Origin: Pseudoalteromonas rubra
GTDB lineage: Bacteria; Pseudomonadota; Gammaproteobacteria; Enterobacterales; Alteromonadaceae
Direction of reading: 5' to 3'
DNA: 64,000 nucleotides
Assembly: GCF_005886805.2 (NCBI RefSeq)
Contig: NZ_CP045429.1
Coordinates: 3,938,501 to 4,002,500, forward strand
Positions 27,588-37,280 of this stretch are shown in pieces. The notes below the pieces were generated by a model, which was given only the letters and a program-made list of their open reading frames with translations, was not told where the DNA came from and did not search any database. Position numbers and translations under genes: made by a program. The stretch's first letter is position 1. Each line of letters opens with the position of its first letter.

Positions 27588-27893
27588 GCATCTCCCTATT
27601 TATTCTTGAGGCTAACCTAGCAAGCAACACCATAAAACGCAACATTTCATAAACAACATTAACACACCAAACTACCCTTTATGAATACTTTTATAACCTG
27701 TTCCACTTTGCATCCATGTTAATCCTCACCCCGGTAGCAGTACCCAAACCTGAACCCTGAGCGGCAAACCTTACTCTTTCTTTGCCCTTGCCCATTGACC
27801 TGTCTATAACTTCATAGTTTATCGTTTTCGTTTGTTACAGCCTGACTGCGCTTATTTTTAGCCGGTCTGGCATATGTAAAAGAGGAGCCGGGT
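27588..27893. other. Divergent spacer XRE / MerR genes
   Basis: A 306-bp AT-rich spacer with the promoters of both divergent regulators. A short dyad CTAT-aacttc-ATAG lies about 90 bp before the MerR-type gene. No gene is seen. Confidence 0.5.
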
Positions 27894-29069
27894 GTGGTGT
27901 ATCGGATTTCGGAATTGGCGGCACAACTGGGTTTAGCGCGCTCTACTTTGTTGTATTACGAAAAGCGGGGGCTGATCTGTGGCAGCCGGGCCAGCAATGG
28001 TTATCGGGTTTATGGCGAGCAGGACTTACAAAAGCTCAGACTGCTGCAACAGCTACAGGCTGGCGGACTGACGCTGAGTGAATGCAAACAGGCGCTGGAG
28101 GCCAGGCTAGATCGCACTGTACTCAGCAACAGGCTCGCTGAGCTGGAAAGCGAAATTGCACATAAGCAGCAGGCGCATACTTTGTTGTCTGCGCTGCTTG
28201 GGCGCGGTTCACTGCGCGACTGGCATGCACAGGCCGATAAACTGGCACCCGATGCACACAGAAACTGGCTTGAACAACAAGGGTTTGATGAACAACAAAC
28301 CCTGTACTTAAAATGGTTATCAAAAGACATGAACGAACACGACACTTATATGGCCGACTTTATGGCGGTCTTTCATCGGCTGGAACGCTGGGGACCCGGC
28401 AGTAATACCGATACACGCAAGGCGTTAACGCACATTCCTTTTACACCGAACACCGTGCTGGATATTGGCTGTGGTAAGGGCTTTGCTACTGAGTTACTGG
28501 CACAACAGACACAGGCGCAGATCACGGCAGTGGATAATGAAGCTCAGGCAATCGACAGCCTGGCGGCGCGACTAAAACACGCGGAACTGGACGCACGTGT
28601 CACCCCTCTGTGTGCCAGCATGACAGCTTTGCCCTTTCAGAGCGGCAGTTTTGATCTGCTCTGGGCTGAAAGCTCCGCCTATATAATGGGCTTTGAAGCG
28701 GCGCTGAATGCCTGGCGCCCGCTTCTGCGTTCAGCCGGTTGCCTGATGGTCAGCGATCTGGTGTGGTTAAACGAGACGCCCTCTCAGGAGGCAATCACCT
28801 TCTGGCAACAGGAATACCCGGATATGCAAACAGTTGCTGTACGACTGGCACAGATTGAGCAGGCCGGTTTTCGGGTCTTGAGCCACTTTACGCTGAGTGA
28901 GCAGGCCTGGGCAGACTATTATGGACCACTCAAAGCTGAAGTTGAACAACGACTGAGCCATCAGCCAGATTCCGCTGCGCTTCAGGACATGGCCCGGGAA
29001 ATTGCCATCTACGAGCGTTACCTGGGCGAGTTCGGCTATCAAATGTTTGTGCTGCAAAGCAGCGATTGA
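27894..29069 (+). CDS. MerR regulator fused to a methyltransferase
   Basis: A 391-residue fusion. Residues 1-75 are a MerR-type winged helix (YRISELAAQLGLARSTLLYY, SNGYRVYGEQDLQKL), followed by a coiled-coil linker (75-110). A class I SAM methyltransferase domain has motif I VLDIGCGKG (188-196). The start is GTG with GAGGAG upstream. The methyl acceptor and the DNA target are unknown. It is the last accessory gene before gmk and reads in the same direction, 110 bp upstream of it. Confidence 0.83.
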   Translation: MVYRISELAAQLGLARSTLLYYEKRGLICGSRASNGYRVYGEQDLQKLRLLQQLQAGGLTLSECKQALEARLDRTVLSNRLAELESEIAHKQQAHTLLSALLGRGSLRDWHAQADKLAPDAHRNWLEQQGFDEQQTLYLKWLSKDMNEHDTYMADFMAVFHRLERWGPGSNTDTRKALTHIPFTPNTVLDIGCGKGFATELLAQQTQAQITAVDNEAQAIDSLAARLKHAELDARVTPLCASMTALPFQSGSFDLLWAESSAYIMGFEAALNAWRPLLRSAGCLMVSDLVWLNETPSQEAITFWQQEYPDMQTVAVRLAQIEQAGFRVLSHFTLSEQAWADYYGPLKAEVEQRLSHQPDSAALQDMAREIAIYERYLGEFGYQMFVLQSSD

Positions 29070-29179
29070 ACACGGTGAGGCTGGTAAGTTAGGTGATATG
29101 GCTTTAAAATAACTCTTTTGGACAACCAGCGGTGTGGCCACATTCACATCGCTGTACTGCAACCCTATAGGTCTGACGT

Positions 29180-29803
29180 ATGCCACATCAAAATCGCGGT
29201 AATTTGTTTATTCTTTCAGCGCCCTCTGGTGCCGGAAAGTCAAGTTTGATTAAAGCCCTGCTGGAAAGACAAGATAAAGTCAGGGTCTCGGTGTCACATA
29301 CAACTCGCGCGCCTCGCCCAGGTGAGAATAATGGCGAGCACTACCACTTTGTTTCTGTGGATGAGTTTAAAACACTTATCAACCAGAATGACTTTTTCGA
29401 ATGGGCGCAGGTTTTTGATAACTACTACGGCACCTCTAAACAAGCCATCGAAAACCAGCTTGCACAAGGTATTGACGTATTCATGGACATTGACTGGCAA
29501 GGTGCCCGTCAGGTTCGTGAACTGCTGCCTGAAGTAAAAACCATCTTCATTCTGCCGCCGTCAAAGCAGGCACTGGAAGAGCGTTTAAACAACCGTGGGC
29601 AGGACTCTCGGGAAATCATTGCCTCGCGTATGGAGCAGGCCAAATCTGAATGCTCTCACTACAATGAATTCGACTACCTGCTGGTCAACGATGACTTTGA
29701 GACTGCCCTGAATGAACTGGAGCACATCGTCGTGGCTGCACGTCTGGAGCTGAAAAAGCAACAGGTGAGCCAGCAGGCTTTGATAGCAGAACTGCTGAAG
29801 TAA
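29180..29803 (+). CDS. gmk: Guanylate kinase
   Basis: A 207-residue GMP kinase with P-loop [10 protein letters not shown] (13-22) and the GMP-binding block [20 protein letters not shown]. It converts GMP to GDP. It precedes rpoZ and spoT, the usual gammaproteobacterial order. The original upstream neighbour yicC is now separated by the accessory block. Confidence 0.96.
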   Translation: MPHQNRGNLFILSAPSGAGKSSLIKALLERQDKVRVSVSHTTRAPRPGENNGEHYHFVSVDEFKTLINQNDFFEWAQVFDNYYGTSKQAIENQLAQGIDVFMDIDWQGARQVRELLPEVKTIFILPPSKQALEERLNNRGQDSREIIASRMEQAKSECSHYNEFDYLLVNDDFETALNELEHIVVAARLELKKQQVSQQALIAELLK

Positions 29804-29898
29804 GTCACATCCGCGGCTGGCTGATCCGGGTTTCACACTGGCTGCAAAGATTGCAGCCACATAAAGCCGTAACGACCCGATATTTTTTAACCATGTAC

Positions 29899-29927
29899 TT
29901 GGCGAATCCGGCGCTTTTTAGTAGACT
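29899..29927 (+). promoter_or_regulatory. rpoZ sigma-70 promoter
   Basis: TTGGCG, 17-base spacer, TAGACT, 40 bases before the rpoZ start. It would allow rpoZ expression independent of gmk. Confidence 0.5.
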
Positions 29928-29967
29928 AGCCCTTTGCTAAATGTATTGAATTTTTTGGAGTGCTTCG

Positions 29968-30243
29968 ATGGCTCGCGTAACAGTAGAAGACGCAGTAGAT
30001 AAAATTGGTAACCGTTTCGACCTAATTCTTGTTGCAGCGCGTCGCGCTCGTCAGATTGCAGTCGGTGGTAAAGACCCTCTGGTTGAAGCTGAAAATGACA
30101 AGCCAACCGTAATCGCATTGCGCGAGATCGAAAAAGGCATGGTCACCAGCGATTCACTGGACATGATCGATCGCGAAGAGCAACAAACTCAGGAAGCTGC
30201 AGAGCTTGCTGCTGTTGCTGCAATTGTGGGTGGCAATCGCTAA
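29968..30243 (+). CDS. rpoZ: RNA polymerase omega subunit
   Basis: A 91-residue omega subunit with the conserved [20 protein letters not shown] and [11 protein letters not shown]. It assists RNA polymerase assembly and forms one of the ppGpp binding sites. It is followed by a terminator, then spoT. Confidence 0.97.
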   Translation: MARVTVEDAVDKIGNRFDLILVAARRARQIAVGGKDPLVEAENDKPTVIALREIEKGMVTSDSLDMIDREEQQTQEAAELAAVAAIVGGNR

Positions 30244-30266
30244 TCCACTGCGACCAGTACGACGAT

Positions 30267-30297
30267 AACGCCAGCTTTATAGCTGGCGTTATTGTTT
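30267..30297 (+). terminator. rpoZ terminator
   Basis: Perfect ten-base arms AACGCCAGCT / AGCTGGCGTT with a ttat loop, then ATTGTTT. Confidence 0.8.
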
Positions 30298-30503
30298 CTG
30301 CAGCACAGGCCACTGAACACCTCTATCTAGACTAATAAATGTGTTAGTCGATTGGCTTCGACGTCAATTCATCGTATATTCAGTACTTAACTTATTATTA
30401 ATACCAATCAAATGTCATACCAACCAAGGTAAAGGTGTTATAGCCTGACTGCAGGTAGGTTAATACGCATTTGATATAACTTCGCTGGAACATTGGAGTG
30501 TGA

Positions 30504-32606
30504 ATGTATCTGTTTGAAGGCTTAAAGAAAAAAATATCAGAGTATCTGTCACCCGAAGATGTGGAACTGGTGCAAAAAGCCTACGTGGTTGCCCGCGAAG
30601 CGCATGAAGGGCAAACCCGCTCCAGCGGCGAGCCTTATATTACTCACCCGGTTGAAGTCACCCAGATCCTGGCCAGCATGAAGCTGGACCACGAAACACT
30701 GATGGCAGCATTGATGCATGATGTGATTGAAGACACCGACTTCAGCCAGACCGATCTGGCCGAAATCTTCGGTGATACAGTTGCCGAACTAGTGGCGGGT
30801 GTCAGTAAGCTGGACAAACTCGACTTTAAAGATAAAAAAGAGTTTCAGGCCGAAAACTATCGTAAAATGATCATGGCCATGACCCAGGATATCCGGGTGA
30901 TCCTCATCAAACTGGCCGACCGCACCCACAACATGCGCACGCTGGGCTTTTTACGTCCGGAAAAACGCCGCAGGATAGCCCGTGAAACCCTGGAGATCTT
31001 CGCGCCTATCGCCAATCGTCTTGGTATCCATGACATTAAGAACGAACTTGAAGACCTTGGCTTTGCGGCCTTATACCCGATGCGTCACAGAGCACTAAAA
31101 TCAGAAGTGGCCAAAGCGCGGGGTAACCGTAAAGAAGTGATCAGCAATATCCAGTCAGAGATAGAGTCTCGTCTGGAAGAAGCTGGCATTGATGCATCGG
31201 TCAGTGGCCGTGAAAAGCACCTGTACAGCATTTATAAAAAGATGCTCAACAAAGAGCTGCTGTTCAACGAAGTGATGGACATTTACGCTTTTCGCATCAA
31301 CGTCAACAGCATAGATACCTGCTACCGGGTATTAGGTGTGGCGCACAACCTGTATAAGCCCATAGAAACCCGTTTTAAAGACTACATTGCTGTACCTAAG
31401 ACCAATGGTTATCAGTCACTGCATACCTCTTTGGTTGGGCCGCACGGTATTCCGGTGGAGATCCAGATCCGCACCCATGATATGGATCACATGGCTGATA
31501 AAGGGGTTGCGGCGCACTGGATGTACAAAAAGTCTGGCGACACAGCGGGCCATACCGCACAGCAACGTGCCAGACAATGGATGCAAAGCCTGCTTGAATT
31601 GCAACAAAGTGCCGGTTCATCGTTTGAATTTGTCGAAAACGTAAAGACCGAGCTGTTCCCGGAAGAAATTTATGTCTTTACGCCGGATGGCCGCATCATC
31701 GAATTACCCATGGGTGCAACGGCTGTCGATTTTGCCTATGCCGTTCATACCGACGTAGGGAACACCTGTGTTGGCGCGCGCGTCAACCGTAAGCCTTATC
31801 CGCTCAGCAAAGCACTGGACACAGGGCAAACTGTCGAGGTGATCACCAGCTCTGGCGCGCATCCCAATGCCACCTGGTTAAACTTTATTGTCACAGGTAA
31901 AGCGCGTCTGGGCGTACGTAATTACCTTAAGAGCCAGCACCAGGAAGAGTCTATCCTGCTGGGTCGACGCTTACTTGACTCCGCACTGGGTGAGCATAAG
32001 CTGGATGATATTCCAACCGAACAGATAGACAGAGTACTGGAAGAGCATGACCTGAATACCGTGCTTGAGCTGTTAGTGGAAATTGGCAACGGCAACATCA
32101 TGAGTATGCTGGTTGCAAAACGCCTGCTACAAGCCGATGATGAAATCGAGAGCCTGGCACAAAAAGCCAAAGCGCCGATCATTGGTACAGAGGGTATGCT
32201 GGTGACTTATGCCAAGTGTTGCCGGCCTGTCCCGGGTGATGACATCACCGCCTATGTTAGCCAGGGCAAGGGCTTAATGGTCCACCGCCAGGAATGTAAA
32301 AACATTAAAGGCTGGCAAAATGAACGTGCCAAGTACTTTGTGGTAAAGTGGGAAGATAACCCCGAAAAAGAATACATCGCAGCACTGCGGGTTGAGATCA
32401 TCAACCACCAGGGTGCGTTGGCCAAATTAACCAATGTGGTTGCAAGCACACAAGCCAATATAGTGGAGATTGCAACCGAAGAAAAAGAGAGCAACCTGTA
32501 CGTGATTGATCTGGGTGTTACCGTCAAAGACAGGATCCACGTTGCAAATATTATGCGCCGGATCCGGGTAATGCCAGATGTACAACGTGTAACCAGGAAG
32601 CGATAA
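30504..32606 (+). CDS. spoT: ppGpp synthetase/hydrolase SpoT
   Basis: A 700-residue bifunctional RelA/SpoT protein. The HD hydrolase domain has the metal-binding HDVIEDTD (72-79), the synthetase domain contains [11 protein letters not shown] and [10 protein letters not shown], then TGS ([15 protein letters not shown]) and a C-terminal ACT domain ([17 protein letters not shown]). The HD residues suggest active hydrolysis. The gene lies downstream of rpoZ with its own 260-bp leader. Confidence 0.96.
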   Translation: MYLFEGLKKKISEYLSPEDVELVQKAYVVAREAHEGQTRSSGEPYITHPVEVTQILASMKLDHETLMAALMHDVIEDTDFSQTDLAEIFGDTVAELVAGVSKLDKLDFKDKKEFQAENYRKMIMAMTQDIRVILIKLADRTHNMRTLGFLRPEKRRRIARETLEIFAPIANRLGIHDIKNELEDLGFAALYPMRHRALKSEVAKARGNRKEVISNIQSEIESRLEEAGIDASVSGREKHLYSIYKKMLNKELLFNEVMDIYAFRINVNSIDTCYRVLGVAHNLYKPIETRFKDYIAVPKTNGYQSLHTSLVGPHGIPVEIQIRTHDMDHMADKGVAAHWMYKKSGDTAGHTAQQRARQWMQSLLELQQSAGSSFEFVENVKTELFPEEIYVFTPDGRIIELPMGATAVDFAYAVHTDVGNTCVGARVNRKPYPLSKALDTGQTVEVITSSGAHPNATWLNFIVTGKARLGVRNYLKSQHQEESILLGRRLLDSALGEHKLDDIPTEQIDRVLEEHDLNTVLELLVEIGNGNIMSMLVAKRLLQADDEIESLAQKAKAPIIGTEGMLVTYAKCCRPVPGDDITAYVSQGKGLMVHRQECKNIKGWQNERAKYFVVKWEDNPEKEYIAALRVEIINHQGALAKLTNVVASTQANIVEIATEEKESNLYVIDLGVTVKDRIHVANIMRRIRVMPDVQRVTRKR

Positions 32607-32616
32607 AGGAAAGACA

Positions 32617-33009
32617 ATGAATAAAGCCATTATTTCAACCGATCAGGCGCCGGCAGCAATCGGCACCTACAGTCAGGCAGTTAAAGTCGGTACGGCGGTT
32701 TACCTTTCGGGGCAGATCCCTTTGGTGCCTGGAACAATGGAAGTGATCTCAGAAGACTTTGCAGAGCAAACACAACAGGTATTTAAAAACCTGACTGCCG
32801 TGTGTGAAGAAGCGGGCGGCCAATTGCAGGACATGGTCAAGGTTAACATCTTCCTGACTGACTTAAGCAACTTTGCTACCGTCAATGAGATCATGAGTCA
32901 GCACTTTAAAACGCCCTACCCGGCGCGTGCTGCTATCGGCGTAAAAGAGCTGCCTAAGGGCGTACAAATTGAGATTGATGGCATCATGGAGCTGCCTTCA
33001 ACCAACTAA
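32617..33009 (+). CDS. ridA: RidA enamine/imine deaminase
   Basis: A 130-residue YjgF/YER057c/UK114 protein with [20 protein letters not shown] and the signature [19 protein letters not shown]. It hydrolyses reactive 2-aminoacrylate and related imines formed by PLP enzymes. It begins ten bases after spoT and is probably co-transcribed with it. Confidence 0.95.
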   Translation: MNKAIISTDQAPAAIGTYSQAVKVGTAVYLSGQIPLVPGTMEVISEDFAEQTQQVFKNLTAVCEEAGGQLQDMVKVNIFLTDLSNFATVNEIMSQHFKTPYPARAAIGVKELPKGVQIEIDGIMELPSTN

Positions 33010-33037
33010 GACACCGAGTGTATTAGTTATATTACTC

Positions 33038-33060
33038 AAGCCCGCTTAATGCGGGCTTTT
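33038..33060 (+). terminator. spoT-ridA terminator
   Basis: AAGCCCGC / GCGGGCTT with a five-base loop and TTTT following ridA. Confidence 0.82.
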
Positions 33061-33240
33061 ACTTATCTGTACAATGATTTTTCATGCGCTTAACTTTGAT
33101 CTTAAACACTTGACCGCATACTATTAATTTAGCAATCTGGTGTTATACGAAGCACTTTGTGCAATCTTGGTAACGCCGCATTTTTTGGCAATTTGAGGTA
33201 TTCATTATCGTAGTTGGTTTAAAGCAATAAGGATAAGCCT

Positions 33241-34851
33241 GTGTTTAAACTCGCAAAAAATGGCAATATATTGATGGACGTCGCGGCTGCGTCGCCCCCC
33301 AGTGCAGCGTTTGTGGTTGAAGCACTCGAGCGCTCACCCTATGCTGACTGCGCAATTGATCATGAATCCATTGCCGCTTACTTCAAACAAGATACGCCTG
33401 TCACTCAGCTGATTGTGGCACAACAAAAAGATGCCCATATCGAAGTCGCATTGAGCGACGACAAAATGCAGGCCATCGCCAAACTCACCACCGCACAGGG
33501 TGGTAAAATGATCAGCCTGGAGGATGCCAAGCGCGCCATAGTCAAAGTCGGTGTCACCCGGGGCTACAAACAAGTCTATCTGGAAAACTTGCTCAAACAG
33601 CAACTGGAGTCTCTGCCAGGCACAGAAGTCACAGGCATCGTTGCTCAGGGGCGTCCGCCCGAAAATGGCATACCTGCCAAGCTGATGCCACATGTACAAA
33701 CGCTTAAAGAACGCCTGAAGCAACCCAAGTTACGTGAAGACGGCACCGTTGATATGCGCGATTTTGGCGCACTGGCCAGTGTTGCACCCGGCACCTTACT
33801 GGTCACGCAAAGGCCGGCAACCCCAGGCAAAGAAGGCTTTACGGTTACCGGAGACAGCATTGCACCTAAGCCCGGAGATAGCTTTCAGCTGGTTGCCGGT
33901 GAAGGTACCGAGATTTCCCCAACCAATCCCCTGCAACTGATCTCAACCATTGCTGGTTGTCCGTCCGATGTGCCGAATGGCATGCGGGTAGACGATATCT
34001 TTACCATCAGTGACGTCAACGTACGCAGCGGCCACATTGAATTTAGCGGCAGCGTGCTGGTTACCCATAATGTCGACCCGGGCATGAAGATCAAAGCGCA
34101 CGGCGATATCACCGTCATGGGGACCGTAGAATCGGGAGAATTAATTTCCGATGGCAACATCGAAGTACGTGGCGGTGTGATTGGTCACCTGGATCATCGC
34201 AACGACGATCAGGGGCTCACCTGCCGTCTGATTGCCAAAGGCGATGTCCAGATCACCCATGGTCAATACACCTATCTGGAAGGGCAGAATGTCTTTATCC
34301 AGAAACAAAGTAATCACTGTGATATCAAAGCACGTAACCTGTTACAGGTTGGCCTGGACGAATCCCCTAAGGGTAAGTTGGTCGGCGGCACCATTTTTGA
34401 TGCCAAGATGCTGGTGGCGGGCGAAGTAGGCAGCAGCTCAGGTGCGACCATGGCTGTTTACCTGGCACGCAGTGGCATGGAGATAACGGAACGTACCGAT
34501 CTGTGCCTTAAAGAACTGACTCTGACCGATGAGCAGATCACCAATCTGCAAAAAGCGGTCGAAAAAGCCGATAACGTAAAGGATGCTGAAAAGAAAAAAA
34601 CCTTGCTGGCCAAAATCGGCGCGACACAAGAACACTATTGTAAGCAGGCCGAAGCGCTGGAACATCAGCTGTCAGAATTAGACCATACTCTGCATGATTT
34701 ACTCGATAACACCCAGCTGGTGGTGAACACCTCTTTGCACTCAGGTGTCGAGATCCATATTTTCGATAAGGTCTATAAAACCACCCGCAGTTACCCGCCG
34801 TGTAGTGCCAGGTTGCTCGAAGGAAAAATAGAAATTGAATTTAAGATGTAA
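33241..34851 (+). CDS. FapA family protein (DUF342)
   Basis: A 536-residue DUF342/FapA polypeptide: an N-terminal region, then the repetitive beta-helix typical of the family (GHIEFSGSVLVTHNVDPGMK, DGNIEVRGGVIGHLDH, KGDVQITHGQYTYLEG), then a coiled-coil tail (about 420-500). The start is GTG at 33241 behind AAGGA. Members of the family are linked to flagellar or surface assembly and polar localisation, but no such genes are close by. The exact role here is open. Confidence 0.82.
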   Translation: MFKLAKNGNILMDVAAASPPSAAFVVEALERSPYADCAIDHESIAAYFKQDTPVTQLIVAQQKDAHIEVALSDDKMQAIAKLTTAQGGKMISLEDAKRAIVKVGVTRGYKQVYLENLLKQQLESLPGTEVTGIVAQGRPPENGIPAKLMPHVQTLKERLKQPKLREDGTVDMRDFGALASVAPGTLLVTQRPATPGKEGFTVTGDSIAPKPGDSFQLVAGEGTEISPTNPLQLISTIAGCPSDVPNGMRVDDIFTISDVNVRSGHIEFSGSVLVTHNVDPGMKIKAHGDITVMGTVESGELISDGNIEVRGGVIGHLDHRNDDQGLTCRLIAKGDVQITHGQYTYLEGQNVFIQKQSNHCDIKARNLLQVGLDESPKGKLVGGTIFDAKMLVAGEVGSSSGATMAVYLARSGMEITERTDLCLKELTLTDEQITNLQKAVEKADNVKDAEKKKTLLAKIGATQEHYCKQAEALEHQLSELDHTLHDLLDNTQLVVNTSLHSGVEIHIFDKVYKTTRSYPPCSARLLEGKIEIEFKM

Positions 34852-34875
34852 GGGAGCCCCTTGAGGCTCCCTTAC
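34848..34875. terminator. Bidirectional hairpin fapA / asnA
   Basis: Perfect eleven-base arms GTAAGGGAGCC / GGCTCCCTTAC with a six-base loop, beginning inside the fapA stop codon and ahead of the convergent asnA end. There is no clear T run, so Rho-independent strength is uncertain. Confidence 0.5.
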
Positions 34876-34893
34876 TGTGTGTCGCCGTCGCCT

Positions 34894-35889
34894 CTAAAGT
34901 AACCCAGAAACTTCAGTTTTAACATGCTCAGGCCACACACCAACCTGGACCTGACCGATATGTTGCTTTTGTAATAACAACATCACCAAACGAGACTGAC
35001 CAATACCACCCCCTATGGTTTGTGGCAATGCACCTGCCAGCAGGCTCTGGTGCCAGTCCTGCTCTAACCTTTGCTCATCCTGCGTCAGACTCAATTGGCG
35101 TTGCAAGCTGTCCGGACATACCCGGATCCCCATAGAGGAAATTTCAAAGGCATCTTCGAGCACCGGGTTCCAGACCAGAATATCACCGTTCAACCCCTGA
35201 TACTGCTCACACGTTGGCGTTGACCAGTCGTCGTAATCCGGTGCTCTGACATCATGGATTTTGCCATCTCCCAGTTCACCGCCGATACCAATCAGAAACA
35301 CAGCGCCGTACTCCTGAGCAATCGCTTTTTCTCTTTGCTTAGCACTGAAGTCTGGATACATAAGGCGCAGCGCCTCACTGTGTACAAATGTGATTTGCTC
35401 CGGTAAAAACGGCGTCAGCCCATATTCAGAAGCCAGTTGCTGTTCAGTTTCACGGATCGCGCCATATAATGTACGAACTGTGTCTTTGAGCTTATCTAAA
35501 GAGCGTTCAGACTGTGCACAGATCACCTGCTCCCAGTCCCACTGATCAACATACACGGAGTGTATTGGGGATAGTTTGTCTTCATCCGGGCGCAACGCCT
35601 TCATATGTGTATACAACCCCTGCCCAGCTCCAAAGCCATAGTCACCAAGCGTTTTACGCTTCCACTTCGCCAGTGAGTGGACCACTTCATAATCGCTGTC
35701 GCTGAGCGTTTTAACTTTAACCTTCACCGCTTTTTCGGTGCCGCTGAGGTTGTCCTGAATACCATCTCCTACCTTTGCCAGGATAGGCGCCTGTACTTCG
35801 ATCAGGCCTAACTTGTCAGTCAGTTGTTGTGAAAAAAGTGCTTTCGCACGCGCTATTTGTTGTTGTGTTTGCAGATACTGTTGCAACAT
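34894..35889 (-). CDS. asnA: Ammonia-dependent asparagine synthetase A
   Basis: A 331-residue class II synthetase-like enzyme with [34 protein letters not shown] and C-terminal [16 protein letters not shown]. It makes asparagine from aspartate, ammonia and ATP. It is divergent from asnC, the usual regulator, with a palindrome between them. Confidence 0.95.
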   Translation of the reverse strand: MLQQYLQTQQQIARAKALFSQQLTDKLGLIEVQAPILAKVGDGIQDNLSGTEKAVKVKVKTLSDSDYEVVHSLAKWKRKTLGDYGFGAGQGLYTHMKALRPDEDKLSPIHSVYVDQWDWEQVICAQSERSLDKLKDTVRTLYGAIRETEQQLASEYGLTPFLPEQITFVHSEALRLMYPDFSAKQREKAIAQEYGAVFLIGIGGELGDGKIHDVRAPDYDDWSTPTCEQYQGLNGDILVWNPVLEDAFEISSMGIRVCPDSLQRQLSLTQDEQRLEQDWHQSLLAGALPQTIGGGIGQSRLVMLLLQKQHIGQVQVGVWPEHVKTEVSGLL

Positions 35890-36032
35890 ATCGGTTTCCT
35901 CATTCCCAATGGTGTTGAATAACGGTGCAGGCTTGCTGCGTTAAATCTATCCTCAACAAAAATGAGTAAAGATTCAATAGTCCACAACAAAAACACCTTT
36001 ACACTATTTTTTTCATCAAAAATTAGCTTTAA

Positions 36033-36053
36033 TAATTATTGAATCAATAATTA
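36033..36053. promoter_or_regulatory. Palindromic operator, likely AsnC site
   Basis: A 21-base perfect palindrome, taattattga-a-tcaataatta, 15 bases before the asnC start and in the asnA/asnC divergent region. Lrp/AsnC regulators bind such AT-rich dyads, so autoregulation is likely. Confidence 0.6.
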
Positions 36054-36068
36054 GCGTACGAAATATCC

Positions 36069-36527
36069 ATGGAAAATTATCAAATCGATAATCTCGACCG
36101 TTCTATCCTTCATGCCTTAATGGACAATGCCAGAACCCCCTACGCCGAATTGGCCAAGCGCTTTGCCGTCAGTGCGGGGACCATTCATGTGCGAGTCGAG
36201 AAAATGAAGCAAGCCGGTATTATAGTCGGCACACGGGTCAGCATAGATGCCAAGCAGTTGGGTTATGATGTCTGTTGTTTTATCGGCGTAAACCTCAAAC
36301 ATGCGCGGGATTACCCGGCTACCATTGAGCAGCTGGAAGGCTTTGAAGAAGTCGTTGAAGCCTATTACACCACAGGCAACTACAGCATTTTTATCAAAGT
36401 CATGGCACGTTCTATTGACCATCTGCAGGACGTACTGATCAATAAGATCCAGACAATCGAAGCCATTCAGTCAACCGAGACCCTGATCTCCCTGCAGGCA
36501 CCAATAATGCGCGAAGTAATGCCTTAG
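36069..36527 (+). CDS. asnC: AsnC transcriptional regulator
   Basis: A 152-residue Lrp/AsnC protein: HTH at about 8-55 (LDRSILHALMDNARTPYAEL, VSAGTIHVRVEKM) and a C-terminal ligand-sensing RAM domain (VEAYYTTGNYSIFIKV). In E. coli it activates asnA when asparagine is low. The divergent asnA supports the assignment. Confidence 0.93.
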   Translation: MENYQIDNLDRSILHALMDNARTPYAELAKRFAVSAGTIHVRVEKMKQAGIIVGTRVSIDAKQLGYDVCCFIGVNLKHARDYPATIEQLEGFEEVVEAYYTTGNYSIFIKVMARSIDHLQDVLINKIQTIEAIQSTETLISLQAPIMREVMP

Positions 36528-36542
36528 CGGGGTGCTTTTTGT

Positions 36543-36548
36543 TATAAT
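36543..36548 (+). promoter_or_regulatory. Extended -10 promoter of trmH
   Basis: TGTTATAAT just before trmH, 28 bases upstream of its ATG, gives an extended -10 box. The -35 is weak. Confidence 0.4.
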
Positions 36549-36576
36549 CGCCGCAATTTTGTAGTTAAGAGCTGTA

Positions 36577-37278
36577 ATGATGGAAGAAAACCGTTTTCAG
36601 CGCGTGAAGCGCATTTTGGATCAACGCCAGACTGATTTAACTGTGTGCCTGGATGAAGTCCACAAGCACCACAATCTGTCGGCCATAGTGCGTACAGCCG
36701 ATGCGGTCGGCTGCCATCATGTTCATGCGGTATGGCCGCAGGAGCAAAGACGCCTGACCAATAATACCTCAGGTGGCAGTAAAAACTGGGTAGAAACCCA
36801 TATGCACGATGACATCGATCAGGCCGTTGCCACTATCCGTGCACAAAATCCTGGGATCCAGCTGCTGGCCACCAATCTGAGTGATACAGCCGTGGATTTT
36901 CGTGAGATTGATTATACTAAGCCAACGGCCGTTATTGTGGGACAGGAGCGTCTGGGGATCTCAGACAGAGCGCTCGAACACGCTGATCAACACATCGTGA
37001 TCCCAATGGCTGGTATGGTACAGTCATTAAATGTTTCGGTGGCTGCTGCATTGATCTTATATGAAGCACAGCGTCAGCGCGAAGCCGCAGGGCTATATCA
37101 GCGTAACGACATGCTCGACCCGACGATTAAACACAAACTCTTGTTCGAAGGCTGTCACCCTATCATTGCCAATCGCTGTGTCGAAAAAGGCATGCCCTAC
37201 CCGGCTCTGGATGAGGTGGGTGAAATCGTGGCCGATGATACTTTCTGGAACACACTGAAATTCAGTCAAAAAGGATAA
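36577..37278 (+). CDS. trmH: tRNA Gm18 2'-O-methyltransferase
   Basis: A 233-residue SPOUT methyltransferase with NLSAIVRTADAVG, GQERLGIS and IPMAGMVQSLNVSVAAALIL, the three SPOUT motifs, and the TrmH C-terminal helix. It methylates the ribose of G18 in tRNA. It is followed three bases later by recG. The start at 36577 (ATGATGG) could also be read one codon downstream. Confidence 0.94.
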   Translation: MMEENRFQRVKRILDQRQTDLTVCLDEVHKHHNLSAIVRTADAVGCHHVHAVWPQEQRRLTNNTSGGSKNWVETHMHDDIDQAVATIRAQNPGIQLLATNLSDTAVDFREIDYTKPTAVIVGQERLGISDRALEHADQHIVIPMAGMVQSLNVSVAAALILYEAQRQREAAGLYQRNDMLDPTIKHKLLFEGCHPIIANRCVEKGMPYPALDEVGEIVADDTFWNTLKFSQKG

Positions 37279-37280
37279 TT

